Positions 26,637-35,644 of a stretch of DNA of 64,000 bases are shown here, piece by piece. The notes beneath the pieces are model-generated. The model was not told the origin of the DNA. It saw only the letters and a list, made by a program, of their open reading frames with translations, and did not search any database. Numbering within the stretch: position 1 is the stretch's first letter; each line of letters opens with the position of its first letter. Source of the stretch: Kitasatospora cineracea (lineage in GTDB: Bacteria > Actinomycetota > Actinomycetes > Streptomycetales > Streptomycetaceae). The stretch covers positions 3,286,001 through 3,350,000 of the forward strand of contig NZ_RJVJ01000001.1 of the NCBI RefSeq assembly GCF_003751605.1, given 5' to 3'. The translations under genes were made by a program, and so were the position numbers.

Positions 26637-27995
26637 TCAGGGGCGGTCGGCCGGGGCCAGGTCGTCCAGCAGGTCCTGCTCGTAGGCGATGCCCGGCCGC
26701 ACCGGGTACTGCGGGGTGGCCTGCCCGGCCGGCAGCACCACCGTGGTCAGCGCCTCCCGGGGCCGGGTCGAGCGCCACAGCCGGTACGCCGACAGCACCG
26801 TGCACACCACCAGCAGCAGGTTGCGGGCGGTCAGCACCAGCACGCCGCTCAGCTGGCTGTGGTTCACCGCGCCGAACATCACCGGGAACTCCAGCGTGGT
26901 CAGCGCCGCCGCCACCAGCACCGGCACCGCCACCGGCCGCTGGCTGCTGCCGCGCACCGTCAGGCAGACCGCGACCAGGCCGACCACCCAGATCAGGTAC
27001 TGCGGGGAGATCACCCGGCTGGTCGTGACGAAGATCAGCAGCGCGCACAGCGCCGCGTCGAAGGTGGTCGCCGTCGTCCAGCGGGCCGCCCGCAGCCGCC
27101 ACACCAGCAGCCAGCCGAAGCCCAGCACCGACAGCCCGACCATCACCTTGGAGATCACCGGCACCCACGGCCCGAGGAACTCCGTCGAGCCGTAGTTCAT
27201 CGTCACGGTGCCGTGCCACGACCCCGCCAGCCGGGCGAAGTGCAGCGGCAGCGCGCCCACCGACTCGATCTCGATGCCGCGCTCCGACTGGAACTTCAGG
27301 AACTCGAACGCCCCGTTCATGCCCGCCGTCAGCAGGAAGCCCAGCGCGGCCGCGAACGCCACCGCCGAGGTCCACGCCCGCCTGGTCCGCCGGCCGCGCG
27401 GCGAACCGATCAGCGCCAGCAGCGGCCACACCTTCAGCAGCCCGCCCAGGCCCAGCAGCACCCCGCTCAGGGCCGGCCGCCGCAGCATCACCAGCAGGCC
27501 CGCGACCGCCAGCGCCGTCACGATGATGTCGTACCGGCAGTACGCCGTCGGCCCCAGCAGCGGCACGCCCGCCACCCAGTACCAGCCGCCCAGGTAGCTG
27601 CGGCCCCGGCGGACGCCCGCGCGCATCAGCAGCGCCATCGCGGCCGCGTCCACCACCCCGCAGATCACGAAGAACGACACCAGGTACGACCAGGGCAGCA
27701 GCCCCGGCAGCAGGATCACCAGCGCCGCGCCCGGCGGGTACTGCCAGGTCACGTCGTCCAGCGGGAAGGTCCCGGTGCGCAGCACCTCGTACCAGCTGTG
27801 GTAGATCACCGAGATGTCGGAGCTGACGTCGCCGATCCGCAGCACGTTGAGCGCCATCAGGACGATCAGCGCCCGGGTCGCCACCCAGCCGGCGGCCAGT
27901 GCCCACAGCGGACGGCGGCTCGGCGCGGCACCGGCCGGGGACGACGGCGCCGACGGCTCCGCGCCACCGGACCTCTCGGCCTGGGCTGACTCCAC
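26637..27995 (-). CDS. GT87-type integral membrane glycosyltransferase
   Basis: A 452-residue polytopic protein with about ten to twelve membrane helices and a short disordered Ala/Pro/Ser N-terminus. It fits the GT-C/GT87 (DUF2029) family of polyprenol-phosphate-mannose-dependent mannosyltransferases (PimE and Rv2181 type), with acidic DVSSD and the DDVTWQYPPG region in the first exported loop. Such enzymes extend phosphatidylinositol mannosides or glycoproteins on the outer face. It is divergent from a PimB-like mannosyltransferase, which supports a role in mannolipid assembly. The acceptor is unknown. Confidence 0.85.
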   Translation of the reverse strand: MESAQAERSGGAEPSAPSSPAGAAPSRRPLWALAAGWVATRALIVLMALNVLRIGDVSSDISVIYHSWYEVLRTGTFPLDDVTWQYPPGAALVILLPGLLPWSYLVSFFVICGVVDAAAMALLMRAGVRRGRSYLGGWYWVAGVPLLGPTAYCRYDIIVTALAVAGLLVMLRRPALSGVLLGLGGLLKVWPLLALIGSPRGRRTRRAWTSAVAFAAALGFLLTAGMNGAFEFLKFQSERGIEIESVGALPLHFARLAGSWHGTVTMNYGSTEFLGPWVPVISKVMVGLSVLGFGWLLVWRLRAARWTTATTFDAALCALLIFVTTSRVISPQYLIWVVGLVAVCLTVRGSSQRPVAVPVLVAAALTTLEFPVMFGAVNHSQLSGVLVLTARNLLLVVCTVLSAYRLWRSTRPREALTTVVLPAGQATPQYPVRPGIAYEQDLLDDLAPADRP

Positions 27996-28251
27996 TGCGC
28001 TCCTTCAGGTCGTCGCGTGCACGCCGGAACACCGGCCGGACGGGGCCCTCACCGGAAGGACCGCCGCCGGGCCCGAACGGTTGCGGCGGCGCCACCGGCG
28101 TCACCGAACCGTGTCCGAACCGCCCGGGGCGGCGGGGCGGCCGGCGCTCCGGCCGGGCCCGGGCCGCGTTCCCGGCGAACGGGCACGGTGACCTATCGTA
28201 CGGACCACTCACAGGTAGTCCGAGCACCCCCCGACCGAGCGAGCCGCGGCA

Positions 28252-29397
28252 ATGCACAAGACCCTCATCGTCACCAACGACTTCCCGCCCAGGCCCGGCG
28301 GCATCCAGGCGTTCGTCCACAACATGGCCGTCCGGCAGCCCGCCGGGTCCGTCGTGGTGTACGCCTCCACCTGGAAGGACGGCCGGGAGGTCGCCGAGTT
28401 CGACGCCCAGCAGCCCTTCCGGGTGATCCGCGACCGGACCAGGATGATGGTCCCCACCCCCCGGGTCACCCGCCGGGCCGCGGAGATCCTCCGCGCCGAG
28501 GGCTGCACCTCGGTCTGGTTCGGCGCCGCCGCCCCGCTCGGGCTGATGGCCCCCGCGCTGCGCCGGGCCGGTGCGGCACGGCTGCTCGGCATGACCCACG
28601 GCCACGAGGCCGCCTGGGCCCAACTGCCGGTCTCCGCACAGCTGCTGCGCCGGATCGGGGCCGGCACCGACGTGCTCACCTACCTCGGCGAGTACACCCG
28701 CTCCCGGATCGCCCGCGCGGTCGGCCCGGACGCCGCCGCGCGGATGGTCCAACTGCCGCCCGGCGTCGACGAGTCCACCTTCCGGCCGGACTCCGGGGGC
28801 GACGCCGTCCGGGCCCGGCTCGGGCTCAGCGAGCGGCCGGTGGTGGTGTGCGTGTCGCGGCTGGTGCCGCGCAAGGGGCAGGACACCCTGATCCGGGCCC
28901 TCCCGCGGGTGCTGGCCGCCCAGCCCGACGCGGTGCTGCTGATCGTCGGCGGCGGGCCGTACCGGGCGGAGCTGGAGAAGCTCGTCGACACGGTGGGCGT
29001 CCGCTCCTCGGTGGTCTTCACCGGCGCCGTCCCCTGGGAGGAGCTCCCCGCGCACTACGGGGCCGGCGACGTCTTCGCCATGCCCTGCCGCACCCGGCGC
29101 GGCGGGCTGGACGTCGAGGGCCTCGGCATCGTCTACCTGGAGGCCTCCGCGACCGGACTGCCGGTGGTCGCCGGGGACTCGGGCGGGGCGCCGGACGCCG
29201 TCCGCGAGGGCGAGACCGGGTACGTGGTGCCGGGCGTGGGCGGCGAGGAGCTGCTGGCGCAGCGGCTGGTGCGGTTGCTCGGCGACGAGGGTCTGCGACG
29301 CGAGATGGGCGAGGCCGGGCGCAAGTGGGTGCACGAGGCCTGGCGCTGGGACATGCTCGCGGAGCGGCTGACGGGGTTGCTGTCGCCGGAGCGGTAG
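28252..29397 (+). CDS. pimB: GDP-mannose-dependent mannosyltransferase, PimB type (GT4)
   Basis: A 381-residue GT-B fold enzyme of family 4. The N-terminal DFPPRPGGIQAFVHNMA, the middle PGVDESTFRPD and VSRLVPRKGQDTLI, and the C-terminal EX7E-type donor site (EGLGIVYLEASATGLPVV) are all clear. The sequence is close to mycobacterial/corynebacterial PimB' (Rv2188c), which adds the second mannose to PIM1. It lies next to an acyl-CoA ligase as in mycobacteria. Start ATG 28252; transcript probably begins in the gap to the GT87 gene. Confidence 0.88.
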   Translation: MHKTLIVTNDFPPRPGGIQAFVHNMAVRQPAGSVVVYASTWKDGREVAEFDAQQPFRVIRDRTRMMVPTPRVTRRAAEILRAEGCTSVWFGAAAPLGLMAPALRRAGAARLLGMTHGHEAAWAQLPVSAQLLRRIGAGTDVLTYLGEYTRSRIARAVGPDAAARMVQLPPGVDESTFRPDSGGDAVRARLGLSERPVVVCVSRLVPRKGQDTLIRALPRVLAAQPDAVLLIVGGGPYRAELEKLVDTVGVRSSVVFTGAVPWEELPAHYGAGDVFAMPCRTRRGGLDVEGLGIVYLEASATGLPVVAGDSGGAPDAVREGETGYVVPGVGGEELLAQRLVRLLGDEGLRREMGEAGRKWVHEAWRWDMLAERLTGLLSPER

Positions 29398-29419
29398 GGG
29401 GCCGCGGGATGCGGGGCCG

Positions 29420-29543
29420 GGGGCGCTGGGAACTGCGCGCGGCGGAGTCGCACGTCGGTGCGGTCGCGGGATAGTGCAACACACTGTCCTGCGGGGCGAT
29501 CCGGCTGTGCGTGCTTGCTTGGCCGCGCAGTTCCCCGCGCCCC
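29420..29543. terminator. Long inverted repeat between convergent pimB and acyl-CoA ligase genes
   Basis: An arm of about 23 bases at 29420-29442 pairs imperfectly with 29523-29543 (GGGGCGC-GGGAACTGCGCG type), with an 80-base loop. The same GGGGCGCGGGGAACTGCGCG-type motif recurs at 58242-58262. Confidence 0.45.
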
Positions 29544-29568
29544 TGCTTTCGCTGGGGTGCGCCTGCTC

Positions 29569-31365
29569 CTAGCGGGTGTAGAGGCCCTCGATCTCGGTGG
29601 CGAAGTCCTTGAGGACGACGTTGCGCTTGAGCTTGAGGGAGGGGGTGAGGTGGCCGCCGGCCTCGGTGAAGGTGGTGGTGAGGAGGTGGAACTTCTTGAC
29701 GGCCTCGGCGTGCGAGACGGCCTGGTTGCCGTCGTCGACGGCGGCCTGGACGGCGGCGAGCAGGTCGGGGTCGTCGCGGAGCTGTTCGACGGTGGCGTCG
29801 GCGGGCTTGTTGTTGAGGGCCTTCCAGTGGGGGAAGAACTCGTCGTCGACGGTGACCAGGCAGGCGATGAAGGGCTTGCGGTCGCCGACCACCATGACCT
29901 CGCCGACGATCGCGTGGGCGCGGATGCGGTCCTCGATCACGGCGGGGGCGACGTTCTTGCCGCCGGCGGTGACGATGATCTCCTTCTTGCGGCCGGTGAT
30001 GGTGAGGTAGCCCTCGTCGTCGAGGGAGCCGAGGTCGCCGGTGGCGAACCAGCCGTCCTGCAGGGCGTCGGCGGTGGCGGCGGGGTTGTTCCAGTAGCCG
30101 GTGAAGATCTGCGGGCCCTTGAGCAGGACCTCGCCGTCCCCGGCGATCCGGATCGCCGAGCCGGGCAGCGGCTGGCCGACGGTGCCGATCTTGGGCTTGT
30201 CGTTCGGGTTGAAGGCGGTGGCGGCGCAGGACTCGGTGAGGCCGTAGCCCTCCAGGACGGAGAAGCCGATGCCGCGGTAGAAGTGGCCGAGCCGCTCGCC
30301 GAGCGGGGCGCCGCCGGAGATGGCGGTCCTGCAGCGGCCGCCGAGGGCGGCCCGGAGCTTGCTGTAGACCAGCTTGTCGAAGACGGCGTGGCGGATCCGC
30401 AGGCCGAGCGAGGGGCCGCCGGCGTCGAGGGCGCGGCTGTAGGCGACGGCGGTGTCGGCGGCGCGGTCGAAGATCCTGCCCTTGCCGTCGGACTGGGCCT
30501 TGGCGCGGGCGGTGTTGTAGACCTTCTCGAACACTCTGGGGACGCCGAGGATCAGGGTCGGCCGGAAGGAGCCGAGTTCCGCGGTGACGTTCTTGATGTC
30601 GGAGACGTGGCCGAGCTTGACCGGGGCGATGACGGCGGCGATCTCGGCGATCCGGCCGAGCACGTGGGCCAGCGGCAGGAAGAGCAGGACGGAGGACTCG
30701 CCGGTGCGGAACAGCTCGGGCATCCGGGCGGTGACGTTGCCCAGTTCGGCGAGGAAGTTGCCGTGGGTGAGCTGACAGCCCTTGGGGCGGCCGGTGGTGC
30801 CGGAGGTGTAGACGATGGTGGCGATCGAGTCCGGCCGGGCCAGCCGCCGGCGTTCGGCGACGACCGCGTCGTCGACGCCGGCGCCGGCCCGGGTCAGTTC
30901 GGCGATGCCGCCCTGCTCGATCTGCCAGGTGTGCTCGAGCTCCGGCAGTTCGCCGCGGACCCGCTCGACCACAGCGGCGTGCTGGTCGGTCTCGGTGACG
31001 ACGGCGAGCGCGCCGGAGTCGCCGAGGATCCACTGCACCTGCTCGGCGGAGGAGGTCTCGTACACCGGGACGGTGATCGCGCCGGCGGTCCAGATCGCGA
31101 AGTCGAGCAGCGTCCACTCGTAGCGGGTGCGGGACATCACGGCGACCCGGTCGCCGGGGCCGACGCCGGTGGCGATCAGGCCCTTGGCGACGGCGTGCAC
31201 CTCGGTGAGGAACTGTGCGGCGGTGACGTCCTGCCACTGCCCGGCGGACTTGCGGCTGAGCACAGCGACGCCCGGGTGGCGCTCCGCGTTCTGGTGGACC
31301 AGGTCGGCGAGGTTGCCGTCGCTCGGGACCTGGTAGCGGGCCGGAAGGCTGAACTCGTCGAGCAA
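29569..31365 (-). CDS. Long-chain fatty acyl-CoA/acyl-AMP ligase
   Basis: Activates fatty acids through acyl-adenylate. The 598-residue protein has the ANL-superfamily motifs: P-loop YTSGTTGRPKG, GYGLTESCA (A5), WFATGDLGSLD (A7) and GRKKEIIVTAGGKNVAP (A8/A10 region). It resembles FadD15 of mycobacteria by sequence type and by its position next to pimB. The TTG start at 31365 is chosen because GAGGAG lies six bases upstream and it begins the conserved fold. The product may supply acyl-CoA for membrane or mannolipid synthesis. Confidence 0.93.
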   Translation of the reverse strand: MLDEFSLPARYQVPSDGNLADLVHQNAERHPGVAVLSRKSAGQWQDVTAAQFLTEVHAVAKGLIATGVGPGDRVAVMSRTRYEWTLLDFAIWTAGAITVPVYETSSAEQVQWILGDSGALAVVTETDQHAAVVERVRGELPELEHTWQIEQGGIAELTRAGAGVDDAVVAERRRLARPDSIATIVYTSGTTGRPKGCQLTHGNFLAELGNVTARMPELFRTGESSVLLFLPLAHVLGRIAEIAAVIAPVKLGHVSDIKNVTAELGSFRPTLILGVPRVFEKVYNTARAKAQSDGKGRIFDRAADTAVAYSRALDAGGPSLGLRIRHAVFDKLVYSKLRAALGGRCRTAISGGAPLGERLGHFYRGIGFSVLEGYGLTESCAATAFNPNDKPKIGTVGQPLPGSAIRIAGDGEVLLKGPQIFTGYWNNPAATADALQDGWFATGDLGSLDDEGYLTITGRKKEIIVTAGGKNVAPAVIEDRIRAHAIVGEVMVVGDRKPFIACLVTVDDEFFPHWKALNNKPADATVEQLRDDPDLLAAVQAAVDDGNQAVSHAEAVKKFHLLTTTFTEAGGHLTPSLKLKRNVVLKDFATEIEGLYTR

Positions 31366-31612
31366 GACTGCTCCTCGTCTGCGACGCTGCGGGACGACTG
31401 GACGTTACTGCCGGGTAGGCGGGTTCGGCCAGGGGGGTCGGCCCCGGTGTTCCGATCGTCACACCGCAGGTCGGAAGTGCGGCGGGCCGATTCGAACCCT
31501 ACGACAGCGCGGAGGTGACCCGCCGGTAGGTGCCCGCGCGGGAAGCGCGCGGTCCCGCCCGCGATAGCCTCTGCTGGGCGTACAGCAGCACAGGGAGATC
31601 GCGGAGGCCGCA

Positions 31613-32044
31613 ATGGCGGAGCACACCAGGTCGAGCATTGTCATCGACGCCACCCCGGCCGAGGTCATGGCGGTGATCGCCGACTTCGCCGCCTACCCGG
31701 AGTGGACCGGCGAGGTGAAGGAGATCGACGTCCTGGAGACCGGCCCCGACGGCCGCGCCGCCAAGGTCCGGCTGCTGCTGGACGCCGGGGCGATCCGCGA
31801 CGAGCACACCCTCGCCTACACCTGGGACGGCGACCGGGTGGTCAGCTGGACGCTGGTCAGCAGCCAGATGCTGCGCTCCCTGGACGGCTCCTACGCGCTC
31901 GCCCCCGCCGGGAAGGGCACCGAGGTCACCTACCAGCTGGCCGTGGACGTCAAGATCCCGATGCTCGGCATGATCAAGCGCAAGGCCGAGAAGGTCATCA
32001 TCGACCGGGCGCTGGCCGGCCTGAAGAAGCGCGTCGAGGGCTGA
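31613..32044 (+). CDS. SRPBCC (START-like) lipid-binding protein
   Basis: A 143-residue helix-grip protein of the polyketide cyclase/COQ10 group (IDATPAEVMAVIADFAAYPEWTGEVKEI). It probably binds a hydrophobic ligand. The order acyl-CoA ligase, SRPBCC protein, ArsA-like protein equals that of Rv2187, Rv2185c and Rv2184c in mycobacteria. ATG 31613 follows GGAGG closely. It is divergent from the ligase, with TAGCCT at 31565-31570 as a possible -10. The next gene begins eight bases after its stop. Confidence 0.87.
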   Translation: MAEHTRSSIVIDATPAEVMAVIADFAAYPEWTGEVKEIDVLETGPDGRAAKVRLLLDAGAIRDEHTLAYTWDGDRVVSWTLVSSQMLRSLDGSYALAPAGKGTEVTYQLAVDVKIPMLGMIKRKAEKVIIDRALAGLKKRVEG

Positions 32045-32052
32045 CCCGGCTC

Positions 32053-33219
32053 GTGGCCACCCGCACCGTACTGGTCAGCGGCCCGGAGTCCGGCCGGATC
32101 GCCGCCGCCACCGCCCTGCACCACGCCCGGCAGGGCAGCGACACCCTGCTGCTGGCCGCCGACGACCCGCACCGCGCCGTCGACGACCTGCTCGGCGTCC
32201 GGCTCGGACCCGGACCCGTCGACCTGGAGCGGCACCTGGCCGCCGTCCGGCTCGACGAGCAGGCCGCCTTCCGGGCCGCCCTCGACGGCTACCGCGACCG
32301 GCTCGCCCCCGCGCTCGACCTGATCGGCGCCCAGCCGCTGGACCCCGACGAACTCGCCCCGCTGCCCGGCACCCGCGCCCTCGCCCTGCTGCGGGCGCTG
32401 CCCCGGGCCAAGGCCGAGGTGCTGGTGGTCGCCGCCCCGCCGCCCGCCGAACTGATCGCCACCCTGGCGCTGCCCGCCCAGCTGGAGCGCTACCTGGCCC
32501 GGCTGCTGCCCGAGCAGCGGCAGGCCGCCCGGGCGCTGCGCCCGCTGCTGGCGGGCCTGGCCGGCGTCCCGATGCCCACCGACAAGCTGTTCGAGGCCCG
32601 GGCCGCCGCGTCCGCCGCGCTCGCCGAGGCGGCCGCCGCCATCACCGCCCCCGGCACCACCGTCCGCCTGGTGCTGGACGCCGCCCGCCCGGCGCCGCGC
32701 GCGCTGGCCCGGATCCGGGCCGGGCTGGCGCTGCACGGCCTCCCGCTGGACGCGGTGGTCGCGCACGGCGCGCTGCCCGCCGCCGCGACCGGCTCCGCCG
32801 ACCCCTGGCTGGCCGCCGCGGCCGCCCGGCAGGACGAGCAGCTGGCCGCCGTCGCCGAGCAGGTCGGCGGGGCGCCGGTGCTGGTCGCCCGGCAGCCCGA
32901 CGGCGACCTGGAGACGCTCGCCGAGCGGCTCTACGCGGCCGGCGCGCCCCGGCCGCCCGCCCCCGCCGAGCCCCGGGTCGAGGACCGGCTGGCCGAGGAG
33001 AACCGGCTGGTCTGGCACCTGCCGCTGCCCGGCGCCGACCGGGGCGAGCTGGAACTGCTGCGCCGCGGCGACGAGTTGGTGCTCGGCGTCGGAGGTTACC
33101 GGCGGGTCCTGGCACTCCCGTCCGGCCTGCGCCGTTGCACGGTCAGCGGGGCCGGACTGGCGGACGGGGTGCTGTCGGTGCGGTTCACGCCCGATCCCGC
33201 GCTGTGGCCGCGCGGGTAG
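32053..33219 (+). CDS. ArsA/GET3-like protein with degenerate P-loop
   Basis: A 388-residue protein aligned over its length with actinobacterial ArsA-like ATPases (Rv2184c group): an N-terminal P-loop region, switch segments and a C-terminal alpha-crystallin-like beta domain (ELLRRGDELVLGVGGYRRVLALP). The expected deviant Walker A GKGGVGKT is replaced by GPESGRIAAAT, so both signature lysines are absent. ATP hydrolysis is therefore doubtful. The protein is very Ala/Leu/Arg-rich. GTG 32053 gives a start directly at the first strand. It is probably co-transcribed with the SRPBCC gene. Confidence 0.78.
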   Translation: MATRTVLVSGPESGRIAAATALHHARQGSDTLLLAADDPHRAVDDLLGVRLGPGPVDLERHLAAVRLDEQAAFRAALDGYRDRLAPALDLIGAQPLDPDELAPLPGTRALALLRALPRAKAEVLVVAAPPPAELIATLALPAQLERYLARLLPEQRQAARALRPLLAGLAGVPMPTDKLFEARAAASAALAEAAAAITAPGTTVRLVLDAARPAPRALARIRAGLALHGLPLDAVVAHGALPAAATGSADPWLAAAAARQDEQLAAVAEQVGGAPVLVARQPDGDLETLAERLYAAGAPRPPAPAEPRVEDRLAEENRLVWHLPLPGADRGELELLRRGDELVLGVGGYRRVLALPSGLRRCTVSGAGLADGVLSVRFTPDPALWPRG

Positions 33220-33265
33220 ACCGAGGCCGGGGAAGAACGCAGCAGGAGAGAGAGGGAGTGGCGCG

Positions 33266-33574
33266 GTGAGCACGGAACAGCAGGACGCGGAGCGGCAGGA
33301 GCGGGAACGGCCGTCCGGGGCGGGGGAGTTCGCGCCGCTGGTGGAGGAGGTGCGGAGGTTCGCCACCGCACTGGGCGGCAAGGCCGTGGAGTTCGGCGGC
33401 CGGCTGCGCGAGTCGAACCCCGAGGTGTACGGCCACCTCGCCGCCGCGGGCGGTGAGCTGCTGGCCGCCTACCGGGCCGCGGTGGCCGGCCACGAGCGGA
33501 GCTGGTCCGCGCCCCAACACGCCGGGACCGAGCGGGTGGACCTGGACGGGGCCGACGGGCCCTCCGACAAGTAG
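33266..33574 (+). CDS. DUF5304-like protein
   Basis: A 102-residue acidic, mostly helical protein with no catalytic motif. The pattern NPEVYGHLAAAGGELLAAYRAAV followed by a terminal RVDLD matches a streptomycete family I know as DUF5304; this copy is shorter because the N-terminal region is reduced. GTG 33266 follows GGGAG. It lies 46 bases after the ArsA-like gene, probably in the same transcript. Confidence 0.7.
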   Translation: MSTEQQDAERQERERPSGAGEFAPLVEEVRRFATALGGKAVEFGGRLRESNPEVYGHLAAAGGELLAAYRAAVAGHERSWSAPQHAGTERVDLDGADGPSDK

Positions 33575-33623
33575 TTAAGGCAGTGGAATATCGCCGTCAC
33601 GCTACGACGAAAACTCATTACCG

Positions 33624-33635
33624 AACGGTACCGTT
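33624..33635. promoter_or_regulatory. Perfect palindrome upstream of glkA
   Basis: AACGGTACCGTT is a perfect 12-base palindrome within an unusually A/T-containing stretch (33590-33710). It may be a regulator site for glkA. Confidence 0.4.
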
Positions 33636-33718
33636 GGTATGACTTCTGAAGGCACCATGACCAGTGGGCCGGGAATTGCCTTCGAATAATGTACGCCTGG
33701 CTGTATACGTGGGTACCC

Positions 33719-33742
33719 CTCAGCGGGTACGGTTCCGCTGAG
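33719..33742 (+). promoter_or_regulatory. Hairpin in the glkA leader
   Basis: Perfect arms CTCAGCGG/CCGCTGAG with an eight-base loop, 28 bases before the glkA start. It would be in the 5' untranslated leader if transcription starts upstream. Confidence 0.45.
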
Positions 33743-33770
33743 CGGGAACGAGTGAATAGCTGAGGGACAC

Positions 33771-34712
33771 ATGGCTCTGACCATCGGCGTGGACGTCGGC
33801 GGTACCAAGATCGCAGCAGGCGTGGTCGACGAGTCCGGCGAGATTCTGGCCAAGACCCGGGTGCCGACCCCGGCCGACCCCCAGTGGGCGGTCGACGCCA
33901 TCGCCCAGGGCGTACGGGAGTTGAAGGAGCAGTTCCCCGACGTCGCGGCGGTCGGCGTCGGTGCGCCCGGGTTCGTCAACCGGGACCGCTCCACCGTTCT
34001 GATGGCGCCGAACATCGCCTGGGAGAACGAGCCCCTCAAGCAGCGGGTCGAGGAGCTCACCGGCCTGGAGACCGTCGTCGAGAACGACGCCAACTGCGCC
34101 GCCTGGGCCGAGTTCCGGTTCGGCGCCGCCGCCGAGTACGAGGACATGGTCCTGATCACCGTCGGCACCGGCATCGGTGGCGGCATCGTCCTCGACGGCC
34201 GGCTGCACCGCGGCCGGTTCGGCGTGGCCGGCGAGATCGGCCACCTCAACATGGTCCCCGACGGCCTGGAGTGCGGCTGCGGCGGCCACGGCTGCTGGGA
34301 GCAGTACGGCTCCGGCCGCGCCCTGCGCCGCTACGGCCGCGAGCGCGCCGCCGCCGACCCGATCGCCGGCAAGCGGATGCTCGACCTCAACGACGGCGTC
34401 GCCGAGACCATCCGCGGCATCCACATCACCGAGGCCGCCGAGGAGGGCGACCCGCTGGCGCTGTCCTGCTACGCGGAGCTCGCCGACTGGCTCGGCCGCG
34501 GCATGGCCGACCTCGCCGCGCTGTTCGACCCGGCCGTCTTCGTCCTCGGCGGCGGCGTCTCCGACTCCGGCAACCTGCTGCTCGACCCGGTCGCGGCGAG
34601 CTTCGAGAAGTACCTGACCGGCGGCCCGGCCCGGCCCCGCGCCCACGTGGTGCTGGCGTCGATGGGCTCGGCGTCCGGCATCGCGGGCGCGGCGGACCTG
34701 GCCCGGATCTGA
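33771..34712 (+). CDS. glkA: ROK-family glucokinase
   Basis: ATP-dependent glucose kinase; in streptomycetes it is also the central player in carbon catabolite repression. The 313-residue protein shows the phosphate site DVGGTKIAAGVVD, the sugar-binding ENDANCAAWAE, the GTGIGGGIV loop and the ROK zinc motif with HLNMVP and CGCGGHGCWEQ. ATG 33771 follows GAGGG (33763-33767). The upstream region has both a palindrome and a hairpin. A very long hairpin ends the transcript. Confidence 0.95.
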   Translation: MALTIGVDVGGTKIAAGVVDESGEILAKTRVPTPADPQWAVDAIAQGVRELKEQFPDVAAVGVGAPGFVNRDRSTVLMAPNIAWENEPLKQRVEELTGLETVVENDANCAAWAEFRFGAAAEYEDMVLITVGTGIGGGIVLDGRLHRGRFGVAGEIGHLNMVPDGLECGCGGHGCWEQYGSGRALRRYGRERAAADPIAGKRMLDLNDGVAETIRGIHITEAAEEGDPLALSCYAELADWLGRGMADLAALFDPAVFVLGGGVSDSGNLLLDPVAASFEKYLTGGPARPRAHVVLASMGSASGIAGAADLARI

Positions 34713-34723
34713 CGACGGGCGCC

Positions 34724-34796
34724 CGACCGGGGCGCGGGGAGCGGCGCGCGGCCGGGCGGTGACGCCCGCCGCGCGCCGCTCCCCGCGCCCCGGTCG
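34724..34796 (+). terminator. Very long terminator hairpin after glkA
   Basis: Arms of about 33 bases (34724-34757 with 34764-34796) pair almost without fault around GTGA. It is the longest stem in the window. Confidence 0.8.
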
Positions 34797-34860
34797 CGTG
34801 CTGCGGCACGGCCTCCCGGCCGCTGCACGCCTCCTCAACCAACCGTCGCCCCATCCCTGT

Positions 34861-34866
34861 TACTGT
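34861..34866 (+). promoter_or_regulatory. -10 box of a leaderless start (EEP gene)
   Basis: TACTGT ends seven bases before GTG 34874, and no ribosome site precedes that codon. Confidence 0.4.
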
Positions 34867-34873
34867 CGGTCAG

Positions 34874-35644
34874 GTGACGGACACTGAGGTTGCGTTGGCG
34901 TCGTCCGGGGCGGAGCCGGACGGGGCGCGCCGGGTGCGGGTGCTGAGTTACAACGTGCGGTCGCTGCGGGACGACCGGGCCGCGGTGGCCCGGGTGATCC
35001 GGGCCTGCGAACCGGACGTGGTGTGCGTGCAGGAGTCGCCCCGGTACTGGAAGACCGAGAAGGCGGCGGCCTGGCTGGCGCACAAGACCGGCCTGGTGAT
35101 CCTGGCCGGCGGCGGGCGGGTGGCGGCCGGGCCGCTGCTGCTGGGCAACCTGCGGGTGGACCTGCTGGAGCTGCGGGACGTGCTGCTGCCCAAGACCCGG
35201 GGGCTGCACGCGCGCGGGTTCGCCAGTGCGCTGCTGCGGATCGGCGGGAGCCGGCCGTTCTCGGTGACCAGCTGCCACCTGAGCCTCGAACCCGCCGAGC
35301 GGCTGCGGCAGTTCGGCCTGCTGCGGGACCAACTGCGGCCGGGCGAACCGGGCGTGATCGCCGGAGACTTCAACGAGCCGCCGGAGGGCCCGGGTTGGCG
35401 CGGCCTCGCGGCAGAACTGACCGACGCGCACGCCGCGGCGCCCTGGGGCGGGACGTACACCTCGGTGCCCGCGCAGCCCTACCAGCGGATCGACGGGGTG
35501 TTCGCCACGCCGGACGTCGAGGTGCTGGGCTGCGGGGTGCCGTACCCGCTGCCGGGCGTCACGGCGGCGGACCTGCGGGCGGCCACCGACCACCTGCCGG
35601 TGCTGGCCGCGCTGCGCGTCCCGGCCCCGGAGCCGCAGGCCTAG
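34874..35644 (+). CDS. Endonuclease/exonuclease/phosphatase family protein
   Basis: A 256-residue EEP-fold hydrolase. Motifs: SYNVRSLRDD at the start, CVQESP with the metal Glu, SCHLSL, GDFNEPP and the terminal TDHLPVLA with the catalytic His. Members cut DNA, RNA or phosphoesters; the substrate is not known here. No signal peptide. The GTG start appears leaderless. The stop codon TAG lies inside CCTAGG, the 6-base sequence duplicated by the adjacent IS481-family insertion, but the reading frame end is the same with or without the insertion, so the gene is intact. Confidence 0.87.
   Translation: MTDTEVALASSGAEPDGARRVRVLSYNVRSLRDDRAAVARVIRACEPDVVCVQESPRYWKTEKAAAWLAHKTGLVILAGGGRVAAGPLLLGNLRVDLLELRDVLLPKTRGLHARGFASALLRIGGSRPFSVTSCHLSLEPAERLRQFGLLRDQLRPGEPGVIAGDFNEPPEGPGWRGLAAELTDAHAAAPWGGTYTSVPAQPYQRIDGVFATPDVEVLGCGVPYPLPGVTAADLRAATDHLPVLAALRVPAPEPQA

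Noticed and set aside
26530..29484. Open frame of 984 codons on the minus strand
   Set aside because: Crosses the GT87 gene in another frame and pimB on the opposite strand; no recognisable protein feature.
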